Assembly (NCBI GenBank): GCA_010027235.1
Contig: RGVP01000003.1
Coordinates: 1-49,068, forward strand
Reading direction: 5' to 3'
DNA: 49,068 bases
Origin: a bacterium
Lineage (GTDB): Bacteria; Verrucomicrobiota; Verrucomicrobiia; Opitutales; Opitutaceae
Shown here: in pieces, positions 25,627 through 33,676 of the stretch
Position numbering within the stretch: the first letter of the stretch is position 1
How the letters are laid out: each line of letters opens with the position of its first letter
Notes under the pieces: generated by a model
What the model saw: only the letters and a program-made list of their open reading frames with translations
What the model was told of the DNA's origin: nothing
Databases searched by the model: none
Position numbers and translations under genes: made by a program

Positions 25627-25753
25627 GGTAGGGAGTGGTTATAATGGAGGGGATTGGCGGTCTTGTTCTGGGAAAGTGGGTTAAGCAGTAGCTAAGGCAC
25701 CCGCGGCGCGCTGGGAGAGGGGAAAGGGTATTAAAGATGAAGCGAAGGGGGGT

Positions 25754-26377
25754 TTAGCAGAAGATATCGAGGTAAGTAGCCTCCTCGGTGAGCGCCTCCA
25801 CTCCGTGCTCTTCCGAGGCGTCGAAGTAGAGACTGTCACCGGCGTGCAGGGTATAGCGGACGTTGCCTACGTGGAAGCAGATGGAGCCGTTCAAGACGTA
25901 GAGAAATTCTTCGCCTTGATGCGTGACCGAGTGTCGGCGCAAGGTGCCTTTTTTGATTTGGAAAAAGACGGGTTGGATGCGTTTGGCACCGCGGTTGGCG
26001 GCAAAGGCAAAGGTCTCATAGCCGAGTTCGGTAGCTTTGACGGAGGATTTCACCTCCTGTGCAGTGGTAAGAATGGTGCCGATACTGTCGTCCGTTTCCA
26101 GAAGGGCGGCCAAGGTTACATTGAGGGCATCGGCGATCTTAACCAACGTGGCGACGGGCGGGTTGACATCACCCGTCTCGATGCGGGAGAGCAGACTTTT
26201 TGTGAAGCCGCAGACTTTCGCGATGTCATCCTGCGTGCGGCCCTGCTGCCTGCGGATACGCCGTATCATTTGCCCTAGCCTGCTGTTAATATCTTGCTCT
26301 GCGGCCTCAATGGACTCGACTGCGGTTAGTGCGGATGACAGGGGGGAGGCTCCCGCGAGTGTAATGTTTTGGCTCAT
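25754..26377 (-). CDS. XRE-family regulator with C-terminal cupin sensor
   Basis: This 207-residue regulator has a helix-turn-helix at ~33-90 (TQDDIAKVCGFTKSLLSRIE) and a cupin domain at ~125-205 (THQGEEFLYVLNGSICFHVG, HAGDSLYFDASEEHGVEAL). Proteins of this layout bind DNA as dimers and sense small metabolites or metal through the cupin. It starts 8 bp after the GH95 stop, so it is probably cotranscribed with that enzyme. It precedes the racemase-RpiB-propeller-cupin-DhaK-DhaL genes, which it likely controls. The 127-bp gap downstream is the natural place for its operator. Confidence 0.92.
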   Translation of the reverse strand: MSQNITLAGASPLSSALTAVESIEAAEQDINSRLGQMIRRIRRQQGRTQDDIAKVCGFTKSLLSRIETGDVNPPVATLVKIADALNVTLAALLETDDSIGTILTTAQEVKSSVKATELGYETFAFAANRGAKRIQPVFFQIKKGTLRRHSVTHQGEEFLYVLNGSICFHVGNVRYTLHAGDSLYFDASEEHGVEALTEEATYLDIFC

Positions 26378-26385
26378 GGATTGGG

Positions 26386-28827
26386 TCAGTTTTGCGGGAG
26401 ACAGAGGTGCTGCGTTTGGAATTTATAAACTCCGCCAATTTCAGCTAGGAAACTTAGCAAGTTGCCGTCTTCCCTCACTAAAACAAATGGGGGATGGGTG
26501 GCGGCAGGCACGAGGAGGTCGGGAGCGCGAAGGCGGCAGCGGCTGGTCTGGGTGGCGGCCACCGTGGCCGAGACCAGTTTTCCGCGCGCCCACGTCATCG
26601 AAACTACAAAGCCGCCTCGCGCCCGGAGTCCTCGCACCGCACCGTCCGCCCATGTAGAGGGAAGCGCCGGGAGTAGCGCGACCTCGCCTGCGTGGGATTG
26701 GATTAGCATTTCCGTGATCGCGGCGGTCGAGCCGAAGTTTCCGTCGATTTGGAAGGGCGGATGGGTGCAAAAGAGATTGGGCAAGGTGGACTGGGTGAAA
26801 AACTCGCGCAGGTTAGTCCAAGCCGCTTCCCCATCGCCCAAGCGCGCGAAGCAATTGATGATCCATGCCTTGCTCCAGCCGGTGTGGCGCCCCTGCACAT
26901 GTTTCAACCGGTGGTCGATGGACTTACGGGCGGCGGCAGCCAGCTCGGGCGTGTCACGTGGCGTAATCTCCGTGCCGGGATGCAGCGCGAAGAGGTGAGA
27001 GATATGTCGATGCCCTGGCTCGGCTTCCTGATAGTCGCCCAGCCACTCCAGCAGGCGCCCGTCGGCACCGGCGGCCGAGGGGGGCAACTGCTTTGCCAAG
27101 GCGGCCAATTCAGCACAAAAGTCCTCATCTATGCCCAAAACCTTGCCGGCCTTGTCGCAGGCTTGAAAAAGCTCGCGGATGATTTGGTGGTCCATCGCAG
27201 GCCCCATACAGAGCGCCCCTTCTTCGCCACTGGGCAGGCGATACCAATTCTCCGGCGAGAGCGAAGGCCCGCTCACCAATTGCCCGGCAGGATTACGGAC
27301 GAGAAAATCGACAAAAAACAGCGCAGCTTCCTTCATCACGGGAAAAGCCCGATCCCGCAGAAATGCGACATTGACTGAAAAGAGATAATGCTCCCAGAAG
27401 TGCAGGCTTAACCACGCGCCACCCAGCGGCCAAATGGCGGCCATCATAGAGATGCCTTCGGGCGCGGTTTCGGCCCACAGGCCGGTATTGTGATGAGCCA
27501 CGAAGCCCCGGCAGCCATAAAGGGTCTGCGCGGTTTTGCGTCCATTTACGACCAAGCGTTCTACAAAATCAAACAGGGCTTCGTGACACTCGCCCAGACC
27601 GTTCACCTCGGCGGGCCAGTAATTCATCTGGGCATTGATATTGATGGTATATTTTGACTCCCAGGAAGGAGTGTAACTCTCGTTCCAAATACCCTGCAAA
27701 TTCGCGGGCAGGGTGCCCGGGCGGGATGAAGAGAGCAGCAGATATTTACCAAAATTATGATACAAGGAAACGAAGCCGTTATCCTGCGCTCCCTCCGCCA
27801 ACCGACGCAGACGCACGTCGGTGGGAAGGTCGGTCGGATGAGGCGTCTGCGCGTTTGCCTCTTGCGGGGCGGCTAGCGAGAGCAGGCAGCGTTCGAAAAG
27901 TTGGGCGTGTTCACGAACGTGCCTTTCCCGTAGCTGCGCATAGGGAAGTGCCATCGCCTGATTAAGTTGTTCCAAGCACTTTTCCAGCGGATGCTCACAC
28001 CGGAAACTGGTATTCGCGGCGATATATACAACAGCCGAATCGGCGTCTTCCACGGAGACGAAATCGCCGATTACCTTGGTGCGTCCGCCCTGGGCGGCCA
28101 CTTTGACCGCGCAGACATAATGCACCCCGCCTGCGCCGCACTGGCCGGATAGGGCCAAACCATCGGTGCCAAGCGCAACGGAACCGGGGTCAAAGGGACG
28201 GCGGAACAAATGGCCGGCAAAGCGTAGCTTACCCAGTGTATTGGACGTCAGGCGCAGCGCGATCACCTGGTCGACGTTGCTGGAGAACATTTCCCGGCTA
28301 AACAAAACTCCGCCCAAGCGGAAACTCACGCCCGCCACCGCCTGCCCCAAGTCCAGAAAGCGGCGGTAATCGGTCGCACGGCCGAGGGGAGCCTTCATAA
28401 ATACCGGCACGCCGGTGGAATCGGGCTGCACCGAATAGGCCGCCGCTCCTCCCTCTTCGTGGAAGTAGAGATTGAAGTCGCACAGGGATTGATAGGGACC
28501 CAGATGCTTGGGCCGCGAGGTCATGGCGATACGGGTGAGCGCAGCGGCTTCGTTTAATTTCCCGGCAAAAAGCAGCTCCCGCAAATGTGGAAGATGCGCC
28601 AGCGTATCGGGGTTATTTCGCTCCAGAAAGCCACCGAACCAGACGGAATCTTCATTGAGCTGAATGCGTTCGTCGAAGGTTTTACCAAAGATCATTGCCC
28701 CTAAACGCCCGTTGCCGATTGGCAGCGCATGATTCCAATCAATGGCGGGTTGGTCATACCAAAGCACCGTCTCGGACCTAAACTCCGAGCTTTCAGGTGT
28801 GCCATCGGGCGTATCTTCATTAACCAT
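26386..28827 (-). CDS. GH95-family alpha-L-fucosidase (cytoplasmic)
   Basis: This 813-residue protein has full GH95 architecture. The N-terminal beta domain contains WNHALPIGNGRLGAMIFG and ERIQLNEDSVWFGG. The toroid carries N396 and N398 in NINAQMNYWPAEV, acid E526 in SPENWY, HRHISHLFALHPG, and QIDGNFGSTAAITEML. A C-terminal beta domain follows (LLPALPSTWADGAVRGLRARGG). No signal peptide is seen, so it should act on imported oligosaccharides. I chose ATG 28827, while a GTG at 28875 in frame is possible. Compared with the gene at 1719 it lacks the LamG-like extension and has the more canonical active-site motifs. The XRE-cupin gene follows after 8 bp. Confidence 0.93.
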   Translation of the reverse strand: MVNEDTPDGTPESSEFRSETVLWYDQPAIDWNHALPIGNGRLGAMIFGKTFDERIQLNEDSVWFGGFLERNNPDTLAHLPHLRELLFAGKLNEAAALTRIAMTSRPKHLGPYQSLCDFNLYFHEEGGAAAYSVQPDSTGVPVFMKAPLGRATDYRRFLDLGQAVAGVSFRLGGVLFSREMFSSNVDQVIALRLTSNTLGKLRFAGHLFRRPFDPGSVALGTDGLALSGQCGAGGVHYVCAVKVAAQGGRTKVIGDFVSVEDADSAVVYIAANTSFRCEHPLEKCLEQLNQAMALPYAQLRERHVREHAQLFERCLLSLAAPQEANAQTPHPTDLPTDVRLRRLAEGAQDNGFVSLYHNFGKYLLLSSSRPGTLPANLQGIWNESYTPSWESKYTININAQMNYWPAEVNGLGECHEALFDFVERLVVNGRKTAQTLYGCRGFVAHHNTGLWAETAPEGISMMAAIWPLGGAWLSLHFWEHYLFSVNVAFLRDRAFPVMKEAALFFVDFLVRNPAGQLVSGPSLSPENWYRLPSGEEGALCMGPAMDHQIIRELFQACDKAGKVLGIDEDFCAELAALAKQLPPSAAGADGRLLEWLGDYQEAEPGHRHISHLFALHPGTEITPRDTPELAAAARKSIDHRLKHVQGRHTGWSKAWIINCFARLGDGEAAWTNLREFFTQSTLPNLFCTHPPFQIDGNFGSTAAITEMLIQSHAGEVALLPALPSTWADGAVRGLRARGGFVVSMTWARGKLVSATVAATQTSRCRLRAPDLLVPAATHPPFVLVREDGNLLSFLAEIGGVYKFQTQHLCLPQN

Positions 28828-29016
28828 AAAATGAGCATGGCTCAACTTTGTTGAGCCGTCAAGACTAAACAGCACTTTAGGCGCATGCTCCTGAATCTAG
28901 GTATTTTGCTAATTAACAGGGGGAACCAAAGGAGACACGGCCGGCGCAGCAGAATTTAACCCAAATACTCATAGGCTAAAACCGGAATTGCGGCCAGGGA
29001 GCTTGATTCGAGGCCG

Positions 29017-30990
29017 CTATTTCAGCCCGGTGAATTTTAGCTCTACGGTGTTTTCAAGTTTATCGGAGATGATCTTAAACCGCAGGCGGGCGAGCTTTTT
29101 TCCCCAGGATACTTCCACCGTCTTGTCGTTGACATCAAAGGGTTCAAACGATGCCTCCACTACTGCGGGATCATACTGCACCTCAATCGCCGAGTCCTCA
29201 TTTCGCAGCTCCACGACGCCGGGGCTCTTTTGTGTCATTTCGCAACCGGTTAGAAAATTAAGATACGAAGTGGTTTTGAACTCGGTTAAGACGTAGGTAT
29301 CGCGCAAGAGCAGATACTTCCCGCGCTCGAGAATTATCGTGCGCTGCCACGACGCGACCGACGCAGTCGCCGGATACGCCCCCGCTATATCCAAGGAAAA
29401 CCGCACCCGCTGGTCATCGCCTTGCAGTTGGGTTTGCTTCGCCCGAAACTGTTCGCCCGGGGCCTGCTCCACGCCATTGATATTTGGAACATTGTGATAA
29501 TCCGAGCGCGTTGGCCAGAACGTATACCTCAAATTGCCGAAGGAGTGCTTGGTGTAGTATAACTTACCCGCATCGATTAGAAACGGCTTGTTATCTCGGA
29601 AAAGCAAAAAGTTACCTATGTCATTATGATTATGGCTCTCGTTATTATGGCCGCCTTTGGCGACAAAATAGAGGCCGCGAGAGGTTTCGGCGCTGTCCCG
29701 TCCGCCGCCTATCTGATTATCCGCAAACCAGAAATGGCTCTGTAAAGGCTCCCACGGGGTAAATGCTGTAATCTTTTCGTTGCCTACATAGGAACTTCTC
29801 CGGGCCAGAAAAGAAGCGAAGCCCATCATTTTTTTATCTCCGGCGACCTCGCCCCAGCGAAATATCAATTCGGGGTCAAAGTAGTTCTTCGCGGCCGCAT
29901 CCGCGAAATTGACGTAATAATCATCCCCGATATATGCGTTATAGGAATATTTACCAAGGTTCTTGATCAACTCGTTCTGAAACACATTCACTTTGCCATC
30001 GGTCGCCAGGTATAGGTTATCCAGTAAGGAAAAAACCTTGGCACCTGCCACTTTCCAGTAACTCGGCCCCTCGTCGCACCAGCCGTCCGATTTTACATAG
30101 TTAAGATATTTATCAATGGAACGCATCGCCTTGTGGGCAATCTTCGCCCGCCGCCCGCCATCCTTCTCCATAAGGAGCGCGGCTTGCAGCACATTGCAGT
30201 TGATCCACGGGTTCCAGTTATTAACGAATTTGTCGTCAAAGCCAAACCACCAGAAATCGTTCCGCTCGAGGTAGGGCACAAACACCCTGCGATTCATCTC
30301 TACTTCGATTCTTTCTGCGATGATGGGATTCAAGGCATCGAACTTAGCCTTGAAAAGAAAGTATATCCGGGATAGTTTCATCGCTTTCTCGGAAACGAAT
30401 AAGTCAATAATCGGTTCGTTGATGTCCGGAAGCGAGCCCTTGCGTTTTTGCACGTAAACATGAGCGGAGATCCCCCAGAAGGAGTTTTCACACAGCGACC
30501 AAACCCCGTTCAGAATCTGGGGGATGAAGCGTCCCTTGTTTTCGATCAACTCCGCTTCGACCAATTGGTCGAGCGCCCGGACTCTCTCGAAAGCAATGTC
30601 TTCCATGGCATTTCGGTCGCCGACGGCATCAAACGCCAGGTAGCCGCTCGCAGGCTCCGCCGGCCAGGTATAGTCCAACTGTTTCTCTGCCTTGGCAATA
30701 ATACTGGCAATCTGCTTCTCGGTATAGCGTTGGGCATACGCCGGCGATGGATAGATCGGATCCGGATACCAAGTAGCGGGCGGTTGCAGGTGTTCCTTCA
30801 AAAACGCTTCGGAATAGCTTGGAGCAATGATATTGCGCATAGTCGCACGTGAGGCAGTGGGATTTGTAGGAGTATGTTCAGTGGAATCTGTCGTCTTACC
30901 CTTTCCTCCCATCGGCAAGCCGCAAGCGGCAAGGGTGGCCAGCAAGGTGATGATTCGTAGACGGGATTTTGTTGGGGGGGAGTATAACAT
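29017..30990 (-). CDS. Heparinase II/III-like lyase, predicted lipoprotein
   Basis: This is a 657-residue predicted polysaccharide lyase. The N terminus has a basic region, a hydrophobic stretch and a lipobox (LAACG, C23), so it is likely a lipoprotein. The alpha/alpha toroid covers ~100-400, with WNPWINCNVLQAALLMEKD and DEGPSYWKVAGAKVFSLLD. The beta domain has GGHNNESHNHNDIGNFLLF, FLIDAGKLYYTKHSFG, and RSDYHNVPNINGVEQ, all family hallmarks. It differs clearly from the other three heparinase-like proteins here and resembles versions common in Bacteroidetes. Its base composition is lower in G+C than its neighbours (22 of 60 at 29581-29640), suggesting a separate origin. It lies 23 bp downstream of the restored GH43-like frame. 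Confidence 0.85.
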   Translation of the reverse strand: MLYSPPTKSRLRIITLLATLAACGLPMGGKGKTTDSTEHTPTNPTASRATMRNIIAPSYSEAFLKEHLQPPATWYPDPIYPSPAYAQRYTEKQIASIIAKAEKQLDYTWPAEPASGYLAFDAVGDRNAMEDIAFERVRALDQLVEAELIENKGRFIPQILNGVWSLCENSFWGISAHVYVQKRKGSLPDINEPIIDLFVSEKAMKLSRIYFLFKAKFDALNPIIAERIEVEMNRRVFVPYLERNDFWWFGFDDKFVNNWNPWINCNVLQAALLMEKDGGRRAKIAHKAMRSIDKYLNYVKSDGWCDEGPSYWKVAGAKVFSLLDNLYLATDGKVNVFQNELIKNLGKYSYNAYIGDDYYVNFADAAAKNYFDPELIFRWGEVAGDKKMMGFASFLARRSSYVGNEKITAFTPWEPLQSHFWFADNQIGGGRDSAETSRGLYFVAKGGHNNESHNHNDIGNFLLFRDNKPFLIDAGKLYYTKHSFGNLRYTFWPTRSDYHNVPNINGVEQAPGEQFRAKQTQLQGDDQRVRFSLDIAGAYPATASVASWQRTIILERGKYLLLRDTYVLTEFKTTSYLNFLTGCEMTQKSPGVVELRNEDSAIEVQYDPAVVEASFEPFDVNDKTVEVSWGKKLARLRFKIISDKLENTVELKFTGLK

Positions 30991-31013
30991 AATTTCAGGA
31001 TGATTTCTTATAT

Positions 31014-31100
31014 CTACGATGTGACTTTGAACCAGTCGAAATCGACTTGGCCGCGTCTCGCATACGCGTTATAGGTGTTCGAACCATTCGGTGCGAAAAA
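31014..31100 (-). other. Out-of-frame C-terminal tail of the GH43-like gene
   Basis: A run of five A on the plus strand (31096-31100, five T in the gene) precedes a short, unlikely ending (RTEWFEHL). Removing one base opens a tail reading APNGSNTYNAYARRGQVDFD then WFKVTS, ending at a TAG whose plus-strand complement is 31014-31016. That is the usual type of ending for this beta-sandwich. It is therefore a true mutation or a sequencing/assembly slip in a homopolymer. Confidence 0.75.
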
Positions 31101-32559
31101 CGATATCGGCCATGAGTTGCACGAAACTTTCCCCTTCAAAGCTGTAATACAGCGCGCCAATGCCGTGCTTGGCGGTTCCCCTCAGATAGAGGTGTTTTTG
31201 GCCGCTTACCTCGGGTCCTGCACGCTTTACCAGTTTCCCTCCTGATTTAGCGTAAACCGCCAGCGAACGTATACCGTTCTCTTGGATCACACCGATCCAA
31301 GCATAACTTTTATTAAAATAACAGAGTCCGGCGCGCTGGCCATCTTCCATTTTGCTAATATCAACTAGCGTCGTTCCGGTGCATGAATTGCCCAGAATGA
31401 GCTGACTCAATACATTTCTAGCAAACAGTATGGAGTCATCCTCGGCGGGAACTTTTTGATGCAGCCCATCTTCTCCGGCGCCCTTCTCCAAGGTATCCGC
31501 TTTTAGACGCAAATAGCCTGGACGATCGGTAAGCGACCAGAGGGCCGAAGCGGGGTTATGGTTCCACCGCCACGCCAAGTTCAGGGAAACGCTGTTGAAG
31601 TCGTCGAGCTCATTTAATACTGGGGTTCGGGGCGTAGATCGTGCAAAGGGCACGGCACAGCGGCCAACTACGGCTCCCGGCTCATTTTCCGCATCCACTT
31701 TTCCAATCCAAGGCCACGCATTACTCCAACCTGCTGGTTCCAAGAAGGGAACTCTGCCATAACCAGCAAAACCCACGTGGTGGATAAACCAGCAGCTCCC
31801 GTCCGGGAGCTCCGCCCAGCCGCCTCCCCCCGGCGAACAGCCTTCGCCACCGGCAGTTAATATTCTTCGTTCTTCAAAGGGCCCGTAAATGCTTTTTGAG
31901 CGGTAAACGTATTCGCCTCTAATGTCGTGCTGGCCATGCCCCATGCCAAAAATGTAATAATATCCATATCGTTTTAATATGAAGGGATTGTGGACACTTG
32001 GATAGGTTTCCCTGATGGTAAAGCCTTCATCGAGGATATGCATCCCGTTGGAACTCATCTTGTGGATCACCAAGGGAGAAGGGCCGAATCCGCTGTGTAT
32101 CAGGTAAGCCTGGCCATCATCGTCCCAAAATGGGCAGGGATCTTCCCAGTGGTTAGCTTTATGGATCAATCGCACCGGTTCCCATGGGCCTTTTATGTCC
32201 GATGCAGTGCTGGCAAAAAGCCCATCGACGGAATTCCCGCAGTGCACGATGAATTTACCATCGTGGTAGGCTAGGGAAGGTGCCCAGCTTCCCTGTTGAT
32301 AGCCTTGTCCGGGATGGTTATATTTTGCATCATAATCGAGGGATGAATAGATGCGGGCGATGATTTTCCAATTCACCAGGTCCCGTGAGTGGAGCACGGG
32401 CATGCCCATGAAGTGATGGGATGCGGAGACCATGTAGAAATCGTCCTCGTGCTGAAGGAAAAACGGATTGTTGTAGTCTGACCAGAGCACGGGATTCAAA
32501 TACGTGCCATCCGCTTGGGCACCCCAATCCTTCGAAGGTAGATGGGTGAAGAGATTCAT
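31069..32559 (-). CDS. GH43-like protein with C-terminal beta-sandwich; active-site residues replaced and 3' end frameshifted
   Basis: This 496-residue protein has no signal peptide. Residues ~1-300 form a GH43-type propeller (NPVLWSDYNNPFF, DDFYMVSASHHFMGMPVLHS, WEDPCPFWDDDGQAYLIHSG). Residues ~330-495 are the concanavalin-like C-terminal domain common in beta-xylosidase/arabinofuranosidase members. D140 (pKa modulator) is in place. The base Asp of the P-D-P motif is Asn31, and the acid Glu of E-G-P is His190 (SVHNPFIL). The GH117 family uses a His acid, but the base there is Asp. The frame stops early: see the C-terminal tail at 31014-31100. I chose ATG 32559, 52 bp after the aldo/keto reductase stop. 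Confidence 0.8.
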   Translation of the reverse strand: MNLFTHLPSKDWGAQADGTYLNPVLWSDYNNPFFLQHEDDFYMVSASHHFMGMPVLHSRDLVNWKIIARIYSSLDYDAKYNHPGQGYQQGSWAPSLAYHDGKFIVHCGNSVDGLFASTASDIKGPWEPVRLIHKANHWEDPCPFWDDDGQAYLIHSGFGPSPLVIHKMSSNGMHILDEGFTIRETYPSVHNPFILKRYGYYYIFGMGHGQHDIRGEYVYRSKSIYGPFEERRILTAGGEGCSPGGGGWAELPDGSCWFIHHVGFAGYGRVPFLEPAGWSNAWPWIGKVDAENEPGAVVGRCAVPFARSTPRTPVLNELDDFNSVSLNLAWRWNHNPASALWSLTDRPGYLRLKADTLEKGAGEDGLHQKVPAEDDSILFARNVLSQLILGNSCTGTTLVDISKMEDGQRAGLCYFNKSYAWIGVIQENGIRSLAVYAKSGGKLVKRAGPEVSGQKHLYLRGTAKHGIGALYYSFEGESFVQLMADIVFRTEWFEHL

Positions 32560-32611
32560 GTTTTGGCTGACGAACTGATGTTGCCGGGCATGATAAAGGT
32601 TGGGATACGGC

Positions 32612-33619
32612 TTAGCGGTGGCGGTTGGCGCCTCCAAACTCGGTTTGATAGAAGGGCGAGATGTGTTCGCCGGGCGCTACGATACGGTCGATGTCTGCGT
32701 TGTCTTGGGCGGTGATTTCCACATTGAGGCAGGCGAGGTAGGCCTCCAGTTGCTCCAAGGTGCGCGGGCCGATAATGGGGCTGGTCACGCCGGGCTGATT
32801 AACCACCCAGGCAGTTGCGTAGGCGGTGGGCGCAACCCCCTTCGCCGCGGCGAGGGCGGTGACTTCGGCCGCTTTGGCGACGATGGGATCCGTGAGGCGC
32901 AGCTTGTTGCGCCAGTTGGAGGTATCAGCGAGGCGCGTGCCGGCGGGCGCGGTTTGGCCGGAAGTGTATTTGCCGGACAACATACCGCCGGCGGCCGGGG
33001 CAAAGGGCATTAGCGCGATGCTGTAGGTCTGCGCCATGGGAACGAGTTCCCGCTCAACGCGACGATCCAGGATATTGTAGGGCGGTTGTTCGCTCACGAA
33101 GCGGTTAAGCCCCAATTCCTTAGATGCCCAAAGCGCCTCGATGATCTTCCAAGAGGCGAAAAAACTGGAGCCGATGTAACGCACTTTCCCGGCTCGCACG
33201 AGGTCGTCGAGCGCGCGCAGGGATTCGTCGATGGCACACTCAGTGCTAGGCCGGTGGAGTTGATAAAGGTCGATGTGATCGGTCTGCAAGCGGCGCAGGC
33301 TTGCTTCGCACTCGGCGATGATGTGGCGGCGGGAAATGCCTTGGGCGTTGGGATCGTTGTCATCCATGGTGCCTTGCACTTTGGTCGCCAGCACGATGCG
33401 CGCGCGGCGGCCGTTGCGTTTCAGTGCCTCGCCCACCAGTTCCTCGCTGCGGCCGCGAGAATAGACATTGGCGGTGTCTATAAAATTGATGCCGGCATCG
33501 ATCGCGCGGTCGATGATCGCGAAACTGGTGTTGAGATCGGTCTGTTTGCCAAAGTTCATCGTCCCGAGGCAAAGCGGGGAAACGAGGATGCCGGTGCGGC
33601 CAAAATTACGGTAGGTCAT
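32612..33619 (-). CDS. Aldo/keto reductase
   Basis: This 335-residue NAD(P)H oxidoreductase has catalytic D48, Y53 (TANVYSRGRSEE), K80 (LATKVQG) and H122 (YQLHRPS), and the C-terminal VTSPIIGPRTLEQLEAYL. It is only moderately similar to the aldo/keto reductase at 7490, so it is a family relative rather than a recent copy. It lies between the esterase fusion (57 bp) and the GH43-like gene (52 bp), probably in one transcript. The substrate is not visible, and reduction or oxidation of a released aldose is possible. Confidence 0.92.
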   Translation of the reverse strand: MTYRNFGRTGILVSPLCLGTMNFGKQTDLNTSFAIIDRAIDAGINFIDTANVYSRGRSEELVGEALKRNGRRARIVLATKVQGTMDDNDPNAQGISRRHIIAECEASLRRLQTDHIDLYQLHRPSTECAIDESLRALDDLVRAGKVRYIGSSFFASWKIIEALWASKELGLNRFVSEQPPYNILDRRVERELVPMAQTYSIALMPFAPAAGGMLSGKYTSGQTAPAGTRLADTSNWRNKLRLTDPIVAKAAEVTALAAAKGVAPTAYATAWVVNQPGVTSPIIGPRTLEQLEAYLACLNVEITAQDNADIDRIVAPGEHISPFYQTEFGGANRHR

Positions 33620-33676
33620 GCGAGGGTGTTTAGTCTGGTTGGTTTGAAAAACGGCGTGGGATCTAGCGTAGATTTT

